64,000 bases of DNA from positions 186,001 through 250,000 of the forward strand of contig NZ_QTJX01000002.1 of NCBI RefSeq assembly GCF_003382275.1, in the 5' to 3' direction. Under the pieces are notes generated by a model. That model did not search any database and was not told where the DNA came from. It saw nothing but the letters and a program-made list of their open reading frames with translations. The stretch is from Flagellimonas nanhaiensis (GTDB lineage Bacteria > Bacteroidota > Bacteroidia > Flavobacteriales > Flavobacteriaceae). The translations under genes were made by a program, and so were the position numbers. Below are positions 26,122 to 35,663 of this stretch, in pieces; the first letter of the stretch is position 1, and each line of letters opens with the position of its first letter.

Positions 26122-27259
26122 GTGTCTTCACCACCCAACATAGATGCAACGGCTCTGCTCGGACTAGGGTTCTCAGCTATTGGGCTGTTCCTCTCCCTCT
26201 TTTTTCTTTTGCGTAGAAAATTTAAGGACGATGGATACTTTTGGGGTTACCTCATCATTTTTTTGATTGCCCTGGAGTTGGGGTTCAAAACCATGGTACA
26301 TAGCAGACTCTTTTTGCAATTTCCCTTCTTTTTTGCCCCAGGCCGGTTTTATAACCTATTGCTCTATCCCACATTTTTGATGTTTATTCTATCCATCTCC
26401 CAAAAAAGACCTTTGTCCAACAAATGGAAATGGATGCTCATGGCCCCCTTACTGGGCTATGCCCTCTACCAATTTGGAAAGCTGTTCTTTATGTCCTCAG
26501 AAACCAAACTAACGATTCTGCACAGTTTTTACCAGGATAACAGACCCGGTCCTTTCAACTATTGGAGTAATCTGGGTACCCTACTCAAGACCGTGATTGT
26601 TCCCTTGCTTTTTTTGGTTCCGATTGCCTATTATTTTCTAGGATTTCTGAGAAATTCTAAAAGCAGACCGGACAAGACCCTGACCTTGCTCCTAAGTACG
26701 AGTATTTTGGCGTATTCTCTGTTTACGCTCACTTCCAATTCCATATATCGATGGTTGTTCGGCACCACCCAAATATCCATGATAGAATGGCCCGTGGATA
26801 TTGTTTTTTTGAGTTTTATGGCAGCCTTGTTCTGTATGGTCATTCTTTTGGTCAACACCGGAAGCTCCTTTTTTTCCACCGGTTAAATATGCCACAAGCG
26901 CTCTTAATCCAAAGGATTATCGGCAGATTTTAAGTCGCACCGAAGCCTTGATGCAATCTGAACGGCTCTATCTACAGAAATCCATCAACATTGGCGTGCT
27001 GGCCAAAAAGTTAGATACCAATTCCAAATACATTTCGCAGGCCATCAACCACGAACTGGGGAAATCGTTTACCGACTTTTTGAACGGGTATCGTGTGGAG
27101 GAGGCCAAAAAACAACTACTCGATCAAAAAAACAACAACCTCACTCTGGAAGCCATTGGAACCATGGCTGGCTTTGGAAGTAAGTCCGCCTTCTTCGGAG
27201 CTTTCAAAAAGCACACGGGACAAACTCCCTCTCAATTCCTTGAGGAGAACAAAAAGTAG
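26122..27259 (+). pseudogene. Membrane-sensor AraC-type regulator disrupted by a frameshift
   Basis: Two frames together make one familiar protein. Frame 1 (26122-26886, GTG start, 254 residues) has about seven membrane helices. The second frame, whose ORF start is at 26948, continues back in frame as KYATSALNPKDYRQILSRTE and ends in an AraC HTH (KLDTNSKYISQAINHELGKS; IGTMAGFGSKSAFFGAFKKH). The break is at a run of seven T (26869-26875): removing one T joins GSSFF to PPVKYATS. A similar intact protein is encoded at 53521. It could be a true pseudogene, a sequencing error, or slippage at T7. Start uncertain. Confidence 0.8.
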
Positions 27260-27345
27260 GTCCCGATTCAGGAATTGAATCCAGATTCCCCTCGGGAAAA
27301 TGCCATTTTTGGACGGTCCGTCCAATATTTGCCCAAAAATCCATC

Positions 27346-28602
27346 ATGAAGAAATTCATCATTTTCACTATACTTTTGGCCTGCTTTGGCTGTCAACAGA
27401 AAGATTCGGAGCAACCTAAATCCGAGAGGAAATACAACATTATTGAATATTATTCCACCCTCCCCCTTCGGGAATCACCCTATGCTGATTTCAGAGGGGT
27501 GGTCCGGCTTACAAAGGAAGAAGTCCGTGAGCGCAACCATTATGAGTTTGCGTACGACCAAGACTTTAGGCTCTTGAGGGTTTCCTTCAAGTTGGGCGAT
27601 ACCTTGGTTAATCCCAACCATACGGCCAATTACTTTTTCACTTCTCCCCAACAGCGATTTACCTATGAGGACAACAAAGAAATCCGCACATTTTTTGACC
27701 GTTTTGGAAATCAGGTTGAACAACGAAATGCATACAAGGAAATTTACCTGAAGGATGATTTGGGTCGATACACCTCACTATATTTTGAAGACGAAGCAGG
27801 CAATCGAATAGAAAACAGTTGGGGCATTTACGAATACACTTGGAAACTGGAAAATGATGGTTCCGTAATTGAGAACCGTGTAGATCAAGAGGGAAATCCG
27901 GTTTCGCTCCGCCCTGGTTTTGAGTTTTATAAAATCCGATTGTGCTACAACCAAAATGGTCTACTTGCCTTGATGCAAAATGTAGATGATGAAGGAAGTT
28001 TAGTCGAAAACAACAGCGGCGTGGCCCAAGACAAACTGCATTTTGACAAATTGGGGCGATGGTACGGTTGGACGGTCCTGGATGCCCAACACAATGTAAA
28101 ACGGGGCAATGGACCCAATGTGGCCAAGGGCATCAACTCCACAGACCAATTTGGCTACGAGCGCTCAATTAGGTATGAAGATGTGGACGGGACCCCAATC
28201 CAAAACTCCTATGGTTTTTGGGGAAGTAAAAGATTTTATGACAAGCGCGGAAATTATGCTTATACCCAATTCCTGGACAAGGACGGAAATCCCGGCATCA
28301 ATGAAAATGCAGGTTACAGTATTGCAAAATACACTTGGAATGCTTCGGGTAAAAACAGGACCCGGGTTGACCTTCTGGGATTGGACAACGAACCGGTACT
28401 CCACAAAACCCGAGGGTATGCTTCCATAAAACAGGAATACAATGGGGACGGAAATCTCATTAAAACCTCATACCTGGGGTTGAAGGGTGAGTTGGTCAAC
28501 CGCACGGACAATGGAACCGCCTACATAACCTATTTCTATGATGAGAACAAAAAATTGATCAACCGCAAAAGATTTGACAAGGATGATACTGAAATTGACT
28601 AA
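27346..28602 (+). CDS. Lipoprotein with repeated beta-rich units
   Basis: 418 residues with lipobox CFGC. The body is built from loosely repeated units containing a Y-x-Y/F-T strand, D-x-x-G-N turn and N-x-x-G-Y/W-G (NSWGIYEYTW, NSYGFWGSKRFYDKRGN, ENAGYSIAKYTW, DNGTAYITYFYDENKK), like WG or YD-repeat proteins. Probably cell-surface or periplasmic. Function unknown. Its end overlaps the start of the serine hydrolase gene by 20 bp, pointing to translational coupling. Confidence 0.8.
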   Translation: MKKFIIFTILLACFGCQQKDSEQPKSERKYNIIEYYSTLPLRESPYADFRGVVRLTKEEVRERNHYEFAYDQDFRLLRVSFKLGDTLVNPNHTANYFFTSPQQRFTYEDNKEIRTFFDRFGNQVEQRNAYKEIYLKDDLGRYTSLYFEDEAGNRIENSWGIYEYTWKLENDGSVIENRVDQEGNPVSLRPGFEFYKIRLCYNQNGLLALMQNVDDEGSLVENNSGVAQDKLHFDKLGRWYGWTVLDAQHNVKRGNGPNVAKGINSTDQFGYERSIRYEDVDGTPIQNSYGFWGSKRFYDKRGNYAYTQFLDKDGNPGINENAGYSIAKYTWNASGKNRTRVDLLGLDNEPVLHKTRGYASIKQEYNGDGNLIKTSYLGLKGELVNRTDNGTAYITYFYDENKKLINRKRFDKDDTEID

Positions 28603-29683
28603 ACATTCACCTTGGGTAAAAGCTCTACTTCCAATTATTGCCTGTGTATTTGTTGGAAGATCTCAAGAGCTTCCAAAAGAGATCGATTCATTTGTTCAAG
28701 GGTTTGAAGAGAAACAAGAGTTCAATGGAACCATATTGGTAGCTAAAAATGGGCAGGTCTTGTTCCAAAAAGGTTATGGGTTTTCCAATGTTGCGGACAA
28801 AACAGAAAATGAAGTAGCAACCAAATTTTCCATAGGCTCTTTGACAAAATCCTTTATGGCCTGTGCCATCATGCAACAGATTGAAAAAGGGACATTGGAC
28901 CTTCATGCTCCCATTAGAAATTACATTCCAGAACTACGGGATGACCTCGGCAAACTCACATTACATCATTTACTGAAAAATTCCAGTGGCTTGCCCGTCC
29001 ACCTCAACCGACTGACCACATTGGAATATCGAGATATCAGCTCTAAAGAGCTGATTCAATTATATAATGAAAAAGCAGAGCTTTCCATGGAGCCTGGCAG
29101 TTCGTACAGCTATTCAAACCTGAACTATCAACTGGCTGCCCTGGTTCTTGAAAAGGTAAGCGGCATTAGCTATGAGCAATATATGAACGATAAGATATTC
29201 AAACCTCTGAAGATGCATTCTTCGGGAATTGAAAGGACACATAAATTTCCTTCGGACAAAGCAAAAGGGCATCAAGTAGAAAATGGAGAAATCATTCCAG
29301 CCCAACGAAACTTTATGGCCTATGCCAAAGGGGGCGGGGATATGTACACCACAGTCCTTGACCTCTTGAAATGGGATCAGGCTTTGTATACTGATGATTT
29401 TATTTCCGAAGAGGCAAAAGAAAAGCTTTTTGATGGCACTCCCGGTATTTACGGAGGTTATGGATATGGCTTTAAAATCAAGTACTACAAAAGGCATTCA
29501 GACAGCAGGCCAGAAGGTAAATTGGTCCGGCATGGGGGTTCCATGTACGGATATGTCTGTAATCTGCATCGTTATATTGATGACGAAATAACCATCATCA
29601 TCTTGGGAAACATCAGGCCATATCCCATTATGGAAATCACAGAAGGAATTGAATCCATCTTGTTTAAATACCATTATTTGTAA
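28583..29683 (+). CDS. Exported serine hydrolase, beta-lactamase fold
   Basis: 366 residues from the ATG at 28583 (a TTG at 28574 is also possible). An N-terminal hydrophobic stretch is a probable signal peptide. Motifs: S86-x-x-K89 in SIGSLTKS, YSN in SYSYSNLNYQL, and HGGSMYGY as the third box. This pattern is typical of class C-like esterases and D-amino peptidases. The substrate is unknown. Overlaps the preceding lipoprotein gene by 20 bp. Confidence 0.88.
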   Translation: MILKLTKHSPWVKALLPIIACVFVGRSQELPKEIDSFVQGFEEKQEFNGTILVAKNGQVLFQKGYGFSNVADKTENEVATKFSIGSLTKSFMACAIMQQIEKGTLDLHAPIRNYIPELRDDLGKLTLHHLLKNSSGLPVHLNRLTTLEYRDISSKELIQLYNEKAELSMEPGSSYSYSNLNYQLAALVLEKVSGISYEQYMNDKIFKPLKMHSSGIERTHKFPSDKAKGHQVENGEIIPAQRNFMAYAKGGGDMYTTVLDLLKWDQALYTDDFISEEAKEKLFDGTPGIYGGYGYGFKIKYYKRHSDSRPEGKLVRHGGSMYGYVCNLHRYIDDEITIIILGNIRPYPIMEITEGIESILFKYHYL

Positions 29684-29774
29684 AAGATCACGGGAACTTA
29701 AAAAAGATCAATTGTTTGTAAATCAATCCGGACACCATTAAATATGGGGTTCGAGCGCACTTTTTGTTCTTAAT

Positions 29775-29794
29775 ATTTTCATAAATATGAAAAT
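29775..29794. promoter_or_regulatory. 20-bp near-perfect palindrome
   Basis: ATTTTCATA-aa-TATGAAAAT: nine-base arms separated by 2 bp, 74 bp upstream of the 29868 gene. Candidate operator; no cognate regulator is visible nearby. Confidence 0.4.
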
Positions 29795-29867
29795 CGAATA
29801 CCCACATAGGCATAAAATATGAAACTAACTCTTATATTTAGCCAATCTAGATTAATTTTAAACAAAA

Positions 29868-30095
29868 ATGACCCAAGAATTACTTGCCAAGGCAGAGGAG
29901 TTTGAAAACAGGACTTTGAGCCATATGTCCACTAGCGACAGGGTAGCAGCTTCAAGAGAGGCTAAACAACTTATACTTTCCATCAACGAGATATATAAAG
30001 AGACCAAGGATTCTTCCTTAATGGATATCATGAAGCGTCTTACCGAAAAGAAGAAAAAGATTGAGAAAAGACTTAAGGGAACTCCTTTGGTCTAA
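29868..30095 (+). CDS. Small helical protein, unknown
   Basis: 75 residues, highly charged and helical, with a Lys-rich end (KRLTEKKKKIEKRLKG). No signal or membrane segment. Followed by its own terminator. Proteins of this kind occur in many Flavobacteriaceae; function unknown. Confidence 0.7.
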   Translation: MTQELLAKAEEFENRTLSHMSTSDRVAASREAKQLILSINEIYKETKDSSLMDIMKRLTEKKKKIEKRLKGTPLV

Positions 30096-30160
30096 CTTTA
30101 AAAGCTTATTGTTTGATTTTGAAATAATTAGCTTAATTCTTTTTTTGGAAATTACCGAAT

Positions 30161-30183
30161 AATCCCCTTAAGGGGATTTTTTT
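30161..30183 (+). terminator. Rho-independent terminator
   Basis: AATCCCCTTAAGGGGATT followed by a T-run, downstream of the 29868 gene. Confidence 0.88.
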
Positions 30184-30225
30184 AGTCTCCTGTTTTTACC
30201 ATTTACAAAACATTAGGTACCAATT

Positions 30226-30432
30226 ATGTCCATTTTGCAACCATGGATGAAGTTGTGTATTGTGGACATCATATATTATGTACTTTCGGAGTGTAGAAAA
30301 TCACCACAACCTGAACAAAGCTATATCAAAATGAACACTGTAGAAGATAAATTGGGCTTACTGTTTTGGTATTTCGTTTTTGCGATTTCCGTTTGTTGCC
30401 TGATCAACAGCCTGTACCAATACGTGTCTTAA
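30226..30432 (+). CDS. Possible small membrane protein
   Basis: A 68-residue frame with a C-terminal hydrophobic helix (LLFWYFVFAISVCCLI). The N-terminal half looks atypical; an internal ATG at 30331 would give 33 residues beginning MNTVEDKLG that look more natural. It sits between two terminators. Low certainty that either form is made. Confidence 0.35.
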   Translation: MSILQPWMKLCIVDIIYYVLSECRKSPQPEQSYIKMNTVEDKLGLLFWYFVFAISVCCLINSLYQYVS

Positions 30433-30476
30433 ACCTACAAACACCATTAATTAATCTCCTAATAGAGAACTGTCTC

Positions 30477-30506
30477 AAAAAAGGGTGCTTAACAGCACCC
30501 TTTTTT
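30477..30506. terminator. Bidirectional terminator
   Basis: AAAAAAGGGTGCTtaacAGCACCCTTTTTT: A-run, perfect GC-rich stem and T-run, usable both ways, just downstream of the gap stop codon. Confidence 0.9.
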
Positions 30507-30508
30507 AT

Positions 30509-31501
30509 TTATCCGTTCATCTCCAGTATCTGCCTTACCATCTGATTGGTAAATCCCCATTCATTGTCATACCATGTCATCACCTTCAACAGGTCACCAT
30601 CAACCACCCGGGTCATGGCCAAATCCACTGTTGATGCATATGGGCTTTTTATAATGTCAGATGATACAATGGGTTCATCGGTGGTATCGAGTACGTGCTT
30701 GTAACGTTCCGTTTTTGATTCTTCTTCTAGAATTTGATTCACCTCTTCGGCAGTAACAGGTCTGTCTGTAACAAAGACCAAATCAGAAATGGACCCAACC
30801 GGAACGGGTACCCTAATCGCCACTCCATCAAATTTTCCTGCAAACCCTGGTAAGGCCTTAGTTGTGGCAATTGCCGCTCCGGTAGTAGTAGGAATCAGGT
30901 TTTGTGCTCCTGCTCTTCCCATCCTAAAATTCTTTTTGGAAGGTGCATCCACAATACCCTGCGAGGCAGTGTAGGCGTGTACAGTGGTCATTATGGCCTT
31001 TTTTATACCTATGCGTCTTCCTAAAATCTCCACAACTGGGCTAATGTTATTGGTAGTACAACTTGCACAAGAGAACACGCTGGTATCTCCATCTTCAGAA
31101 TTTACCCCGTGCACAACAGTTGGAGTATCTTCACTTTTGGTAGGTGCCGATATCACTACGGTTTTAGCCCCAGCCTTGATGTGGCGTTCTGCATCTTCAC
31201 CTTTGGTGAAGACTCCTGTACTCTCGATAACCAAATCCACTCCATGTTCTTTCCATGGTAATTCTTCTGGATTTCTAATAGAGGTGTAGTGAATCTTATT
31301 TCCATCCACCTCCAAGGTGTCGGATTCATGCGAGACCTCTTTTTCATAAACTCCATAGACCGTATCATATTTAAGCAGATACGCAGTATTTTCTATGGGT
31401 ACAATATCGTTTACAGCAACGACCTCAAGACCTGGGGTCTCGTTGATCACCTTTAAAGCGGCACGTCCAATTCTTCCCATGCCGTTGATTCCTATTTTCA
31501 T
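30509..31501 (-). CDS. gap: Glyceraldehyde-3-phosphate dehydrogenase, type I
   Basis: 330 residues. Rossmann motif GINGMGRIGR (4-13), D32 for NAD preference, catalytic C148 in SCTTN, the catalytic His in TTVHAYTASQ, and WYDNEWGFTNQM near the end. It converts glyceraldehyde 3-phosphate to 1,3-bisphosphoglycerate in the cytoplasm. It lies downstream of the atypical pyruvate kinase gene on the same strand (120-bp gap), a grouping of lower-glycolysis genes. An inverted repeat lies in the 5' region. Confidence 0.97.
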   Translation of the reverse strand: MKIGINGMGRIGRAALKVINETPGLEVVAVNDIVPIENTAYLLKYDTVYGVYEKEVSHESDTLEVDGNKIHYTSIRNPEELPWKEHGVDLVIESTGVFTKGEDAERHIKAGAKTVVISAPTKSEDTPTVVHGVNSEDGDTSVFSCASCTTNNISPVVEILGRRIGIKKAIMTTVHAYTASQGIVDAPSKKNFRMGRAGAQNLIPTTTGAAIATTKALPGFAGKFDGVAIRVPVPVGSISDLVFVTDRPVTAEEVNQILEEESKTERYKHVLDTTDEPIVSSDIIKSPYASTVDLAMTRVVDGDLLKVMTWYDNEWGFTNQMVRQILEMNG

Positions 31502-31523
31502 ATTGAATGTTCTTAAGTTATTA

Positions 31524-31557
31524 CCTGTTTTTTGTCTTTACTTAGTCTGAAAACAGG
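31524..31557 (-). promoter_or_regulatory. Inverted repeat in gap 5' region
   Basis: CCTGTTTT ... AAAACAGG (8-bp perfect arms, 18-bp loop) 23 bp upstream of gap. It could be an operator or a 5'-UTR hairpin. No T-run follows directly in the gap orientation. Confidence 0.35.
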
Positions 31558-31621
31558 CACTTAAATTACAGTGGGGAAATCCAGCGGTATTTGTGAAGAA
31601 ACAGGGATGGTACTCCCCCAA

Positions 31622-33442
31622 TTAGGACCACTCTATTTTGGGCAACATTACCTCTTTTTTATCCCGAAGGTTTTCCATATTGGAAAGTATCTCATCTAGA
31701 AGAACAATGGCCTCGTGAATATAGGGGCCTTTGTTGAGCATTACACATTCTGCTTTTATGGACGAAGTGGTATCGGTAATCTCCGATCGTGAAGGGACAC
31801 CATTTTTGGCCAAACTTTCCAGAACCTGGGTAGCCCAAATTACAGGAACATGTGCAGCACTACAGAACGAAAGGATTCCTTCCTGCACCATTCCCATATT
31901 GTTCCACCCTACCTCCAGGGCCAAATCACCCCGAGCGATCATTACCCCTACATGTGGAATCTTCATTGCCCTTAACAATATGCTCACAAGGTTTTTATAG
32001 GCCTCATTGGTCTCTATTTTCAAAACCAGTCCAATGTCATCCCTTATCTTGAGCTTTTGAATTTCATGAAGGAGCATGTCCACATCTTCTTCGCTGTTGA
32101 CATAAGAGTAGTTGATGATATCAGCATATTTGGCCACATATTTTAAGTCTTCTCGATCCTTGGAGGTCAAACCTGTTATTCCAAGGTCCAAGGTTGGAAA
32201 ATTGATTCCCTTTTCCGCTTTTAATTTAGACCCGTTCTCCTTGGCCTTGATAATCTTGACTTCAAAAAAATCTTTGTTCACCTCTCCTATGACACCTTCG
32301 ATTTTTCCATCATCAAATAAAATAGGTTCGCCTTGCTTAACCGAAGTAACAATGCTTGGTGGCAAGCAGGGAACTCTTCCAGGTTCAATCAATTTTCCTT
32401 CTTTGTCAAATATGGGCAGTGTTCCTTGACTTTTATCCGCGGTAACAATAAGTAAATCCCCTGTTCGTAAAACTATGGCCTGATCTACTGGAGGCAAATC
32501 CCCAATCAATCCTTTGGATAAATCTGACCGAATTGGTTTTAAATATGCCCCTGTTTGCAGATAGACTGTCTTGGAGCAATACAATAGCACTTCATCATTG
32601 GTGACTTTCTCTACCCGCAGATTTCGTGATTTGCCCCTCGTATCCTTTACCTTCAAAAAATCTCCAACTTCCAATTTCTGGAGCCATTCCTTGGGTACAG
32701 GAATCGTATTTGGCTCCATGTTGCGCTCTTCGTCCCATACCAATAGAGTTTTTGCCGGGCTCACTACCTCTCCAAAGGCATTTCGGACAGGTCTGATTTT
32801 TTTGACCTTGGGACCAGACCCAATATCTCCTGTCCTGATTTTTGGGCCGGCCAAATCCATGGCAATTTTAACCGTGGTTGAGCATTCATCAGCTGCTTTT
32901 CTAACATTTTTTGCAATGGCCTCCCAAGTCTTTGGATTGTCGTGTGCACAATTGATTCGAGCACAGTCCATTCCATTTTTCACCATCCCCAGCACCATGC
33001 CATAATCATGGGCAGCCTCTGAGGGCTGGGTCACCATAATCCGCACACGGCGTTCCTTTCCGTTGATACCAAAAAGGCGCCCTGCATGTTCTTCCAACAA
33101 TCTATTCCCCGCCCCAATTTGCAAATAGTCATCCTCTACAGTTTGTACTTCATCCTGAATCAGGCTATTTATAATAGCCTTTAGATTGAGCAAACTTCCC
33201 AGAATGTTTCCTTCTGCATTGGCCAATCGGGTAAGCCCCATTTGTTTTAGGCCCTTTTGCATTTGTCGGGCATCAAAACTTCTAAATGCGCTATAATGTA
33301 TAAGGTTTCTAGCACTATGTTTATATTCTTCGCAGACTTCTTTTAGGACCTCACTATTCGCAGCTTCCCGTTGTCGGATGAGACCAATGATTTGATCAAT
33401 TTGCTCAGCAATATTCTTAAGTTGGTCTATGGTAAGGGACAT
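31622..33442 (-). CDS. Atypical pyruvate kinase with N-terminal extension and no C-terminal domain
   Basis: 606 residues. Pyruvate kinase barrel motifs are present: RIMVTQPSEAA at the start, ARINCAHD for the active-site Arg/Asn, MDLAGPKIRTG, LKIET, MIARGDLALEVG with the catalytic/metal residues, and WATQVLESLAKNG-PSRSEITD. Odd points: about 130 extra helical residues at the N-terminus, a long insertion in the B-domain region, and an end only ~40 residues after the barrel, so the usual allosteric C-terminal domain is missing. It may still be catalytic but differently regulated. Encoded upstream of gap. Confidence 0.85.
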   Translation of the reverse strand: MSLTIDQLKNIAEQIDQIIGLIRQREAANSEVLKEVCEEYKHSARNLIHYSAFRSFDARQMQKGLKQMGLTRLANAEGNILGSLLNLKAIINSLIQDEVQTVEDDYLQIGAGNRLLEEHAGRLFGINGKERRVRIMVTQPSEAAHDYGMVLGMVKNGMDCARINCAHDNPKTWEAIAKNVRKAADECSTTVKIAMDLAGPKIRTGDIGSGPKVKKIRPVRNAFGEVVSPAKTLLVWDEERNMEPNTIPVPKEWLQKLEVGDFLKVKDTRGKSRNLRVEKVTNDEVLLYCSKTVYLQTGAYLKPIRSDLSKGLIGDLPPVDQAIVLRTGDLLIVTADKSQGTLPIFDKEGKLIEPGRVPCLPPSIVTSVKQGEPILFDDGKIEGVIGEVNKDFFEVKIIKAKENGSKLKAEKGINFPTLDLGITGLTSKDREDLKYVAKYADIINYSYVNSEEDVDMLLHEIQKLKIRDDIGLVLKIETNEAYKNLVSILLRAMKIPHVGVMIARGDLALEVGWNNMGMVQEGILSFCSAAHVPVIWATQVLESLAKNGVPSRSEITDTTSSIKAECVMLNKGPYIHEAIVLLDEILSNMENLRDKKEVMLPKIEWS

Positions 33443-33514
33443 TTTTGAAGATTTAGTTTAAAGGTCCAAACGATATCACATAAAAAAGCTGATATAAATC
33501 AGAGCTCTACGTTT

Positions 33515-35068
33515 TTACCAAATGGTTTCCATATGTTGGATGGGTTTTAGTTCAATTTTTTCCTGACCATCCCTATTTTCAATAATCAAGGTATTGTAAG
33601 GCTCTGATGGGAAAATCTGCTCAGTCATTGAATACAGTCCTCCATTCAAAAAAATCTCAATCGATGACCAATCCAGTAATATTTTCATTTCATAGTTGCT
33701 CTTCTCCTCTATAGAGATGGGCATATGGTGTTTTTTGTTCCCAAACTCTGATTGAAAGTCCACCTTCCCAGATTTCGTCCTATCCAATACAAAAACACTA
33801 TCCTTGGCGTTCAAGGTCAGCTCCAGGCTTTCATCTAAATCATTCTTGAATAACAATGTAAAATCCCTGGAACTGGTTTTGAGCTCAACCTTGGACTGGT
33901 TTAGTCCCTCAATTTCCATTTCTTTTGAAGCACCCTCTTCAACCAACATTTCCCCAATCAATTCCGATTTGGCCAAAGTTTCCACCTGATCCAATGGTGT
34001 ATTGACAAGCCAATATTCTTCGCCATGTTTCTTTAATGACAATTTTCTGGGCAAGGTCATGGCGCTTCTCCATTTCTCTGTAGGTGTATTTCGGGCATAA
34101 TCCCAATTGCTCATCCAACCTATAAAAATTCGGTCTCCACTGGGCACATTGTTGTAGGTTACCCCCGCATAGTTATCTGTGCCATAATCCAACCATTTTG
34201 GTTCTTTTTGATCGGAGTTGAACTGTTTTCCGTCAAAATCGCCAATAAAATACTGTGTGCCACTGCCCCCGTTGGGTGCTCCAGGGTTAATACTGATAAT
34301 CAACACCCATTTTTCCTCTTCGAGACCTTCAACCTCAAGAGGAAAAAGATCGGGACATTCCCAAACTCCTCCATGTGCCCCTTGGTTTTTTCCAAAATCA
34401 CTGATATATTTCCATTCCTTCAAGTTTTTGGAACTGTAGAATTTGGCATGATCTCCGGCCACCAAAGCCATAATCCAATTTTGGGAATCTTGATGCCAAA
34501 ACACTTTGGGATCTCTAAAGTCCTTTATGCCTTCATTTCCTATTACGGGGTTCCCTTCATATTTGGTCCAAGTGTCACCATTATCCAGGCTAAAGGCAAT
34601 CCCTTGGGTCTGAAAATCATTTCTGCCAGCTTTTTCTCCTTCCATTAAGTGGTAGGTAAAAATGGCCACCAAGGGTACTTCTCCATTTTCTGCAAAACCA
34701 GAAGTGTTGTTTATGTCAACTACGGCACTTCCAGAAAAAATCAATCCATGCTCATCAGGATAAAGGGCAATAGGTTTATGCTCCCAATGCACCATATCTT
34801 TACTAACGGCATGTCCCCAATGCATGGGGCCCCAAACAATATCATCTGGATAGTACTGATAGAACAAATGATAGATGCCATCATGGTACACCAATCCATT
34901 GGGGTCGTTCATCCACTTTTCCGAAGGGGAAAAATGAAACTGGGGTCGATATTTCTCTTTATAACTCTGTTCTTGTGATGGTTTCAATTCCTTCTTAGTG
35001 GTTGTTTCCTTGCATGCCATTAAAAGCAAGCAAAGAAATACAAAGGCAAGTTTAATTCGTGCAGCCAT
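33515..35068 (-). CDS. Glycoside hydrolase family 32 lipoprotein (levanase/invertase type)
   Basis: 517 residues with lipobox LMAC (C19), so exported and lipid-anchored. Family GH32 motifs: WMNDPNG with nucleophile D55, FRDPKVFW (transition-state Asp) and WECPDLFPL (acid/base Glu). The catalytic five-blade propeller is followed by a C-terminal beta-sandwich from about residue 360. It cleaves fructosyl bonds in sucrose, levan or inulin. No SusC/SusD pair or fructokinase is next to it, so it is not part of an obvious utilization locus. Confidence 0.92.
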   Translation of the reverse strand: MAARIKLAFVFLCLLLMACKETTTKKELKPSQEQSYKEKYRPQFHFSPSEKWMNDPNGLVYHDGIYHLFYQYYPDDIVWGPMHWGHAVSKDMVHWEHKPIALYPDEHGLIFSGSAVVDINNTSGFAENGEVPLVAIFTYHLMEGEKAGRNDFQTQGIAFSLDNGDTWTKYEGNPVIGNEGIKDFRDPKVFWHQDSQNWIMALVAGDHAKFYSSKNLKEWKYISDFGKNQGAHGGVWECPDLFPLEVEGLEEEKWVLIISINPGAPNGGSGTQYFIGDFDGKQFNSDQKEPKWLDYGTDNYAGVTYNNVPSGDRIFIGWMSNWDYARNTPTEKWRSAMTLPRKLSLKKHGEEYWLVNTPLDQVETLAKSELIGEMLVEEGASKEMEIEGLNQSKVELKTSSRDFTLLFKNDLDESLELTLNAKDSVFVLDRTKSGKVDFQSEFGNKKHHMPISIEEKSNYEMKILLDWSSIEIFLNGGLYSMTEQIFPSEPYNTLIIENRDGQEKIELKPIQHMETIW

Positions 35069-35144
35069 AGCCCAAATTTATATGTAGTAAGATAATCATA
35101 ATGGACAAGATTAAAGGGTTATCTTTGAGGGTTATTTGGCTCCT

Positions 35145-35663
35145 ATGAGATTGCTCTCGATTCTTACACTTTGCATTGTCATTAATTTTGCCTCTTGTGC
35201 CCAAAATTCCATTCCCAATGTGCTGGAAAAATATAATGAGCACACTGTAGATTATATCTCCGTTGAAGAGTTACATAAAATTGATACAATTGTTCTACTA
35301 GATGCTCGAGAAAGTGAAGAGTATATGGTCAGTAATTTAAAGAATTCCGTTTGGGTAGGGCACAAAACCTTTGAGGTGGATAACGTTAAGAAGACGATTC
35401 CCAACCCAGATACGCCCATAGTGGTATATTGTTCTATTGGAGTGCGTTCCGAAGAAATTGGTGAGAAATTGAAAAAGGCAGGGTTCTCCAATGTCAAGAA
35501 TCTATACGGTGGAATCTTTGCCTGGAAAAACAATGGATTCCCGGTTTATGATTCCCAAGGGGAAGACACGGAAAAAGTTCATGCGTACAGTAAGTATTGG
35601 GGCAGTTTGCTGACCAATGCGGACAAGGTCTATACCGATAAAACCAAAACTGTTGACAAGTAA
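35145..35663 (+). CDS. Rhodanese-domain lipoprotein or exported protein
   Basis: 172 residues from the ATG at 35145. The signal peptide ends near NFASCAQ, either a lipobox or a normal cleavage site. One rhodanese domain follows, with catalytic Cys in VVYCSIGVRS and the NLYGGIFAWKNNG end motif. Rhodaneses carry persulfide sulfur or act on arsenate in some contexts. It overlaps the next gene's likely TTG start, which ties it to the arsenosugar-like operon. Role in that operon is inference. Confidence 0.85.
   Translation: MRLLSILTLCIVINFASCAQNSIPNVLEKYNEHTVDYISVEELHKIDTIVLLDARESEEYMVSNLKNSVWVGHKTFEVDNVKKTIPNPDTPIVVYCSIGVRSEEIGEKLKKAGFSNVKNLYGGIFAWKNNGFPVYDSQGEDTEKVHAYSKYWGSLLTNADKVYTDKTKTVDK

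Noticed and set aside
32571-33005. 144-residue plus-strand frame inside the pyruvate kinase gene
   Set aside because: It is the complement of strongly conserved pyruvate kinase coding sequence and shows no family of its own.
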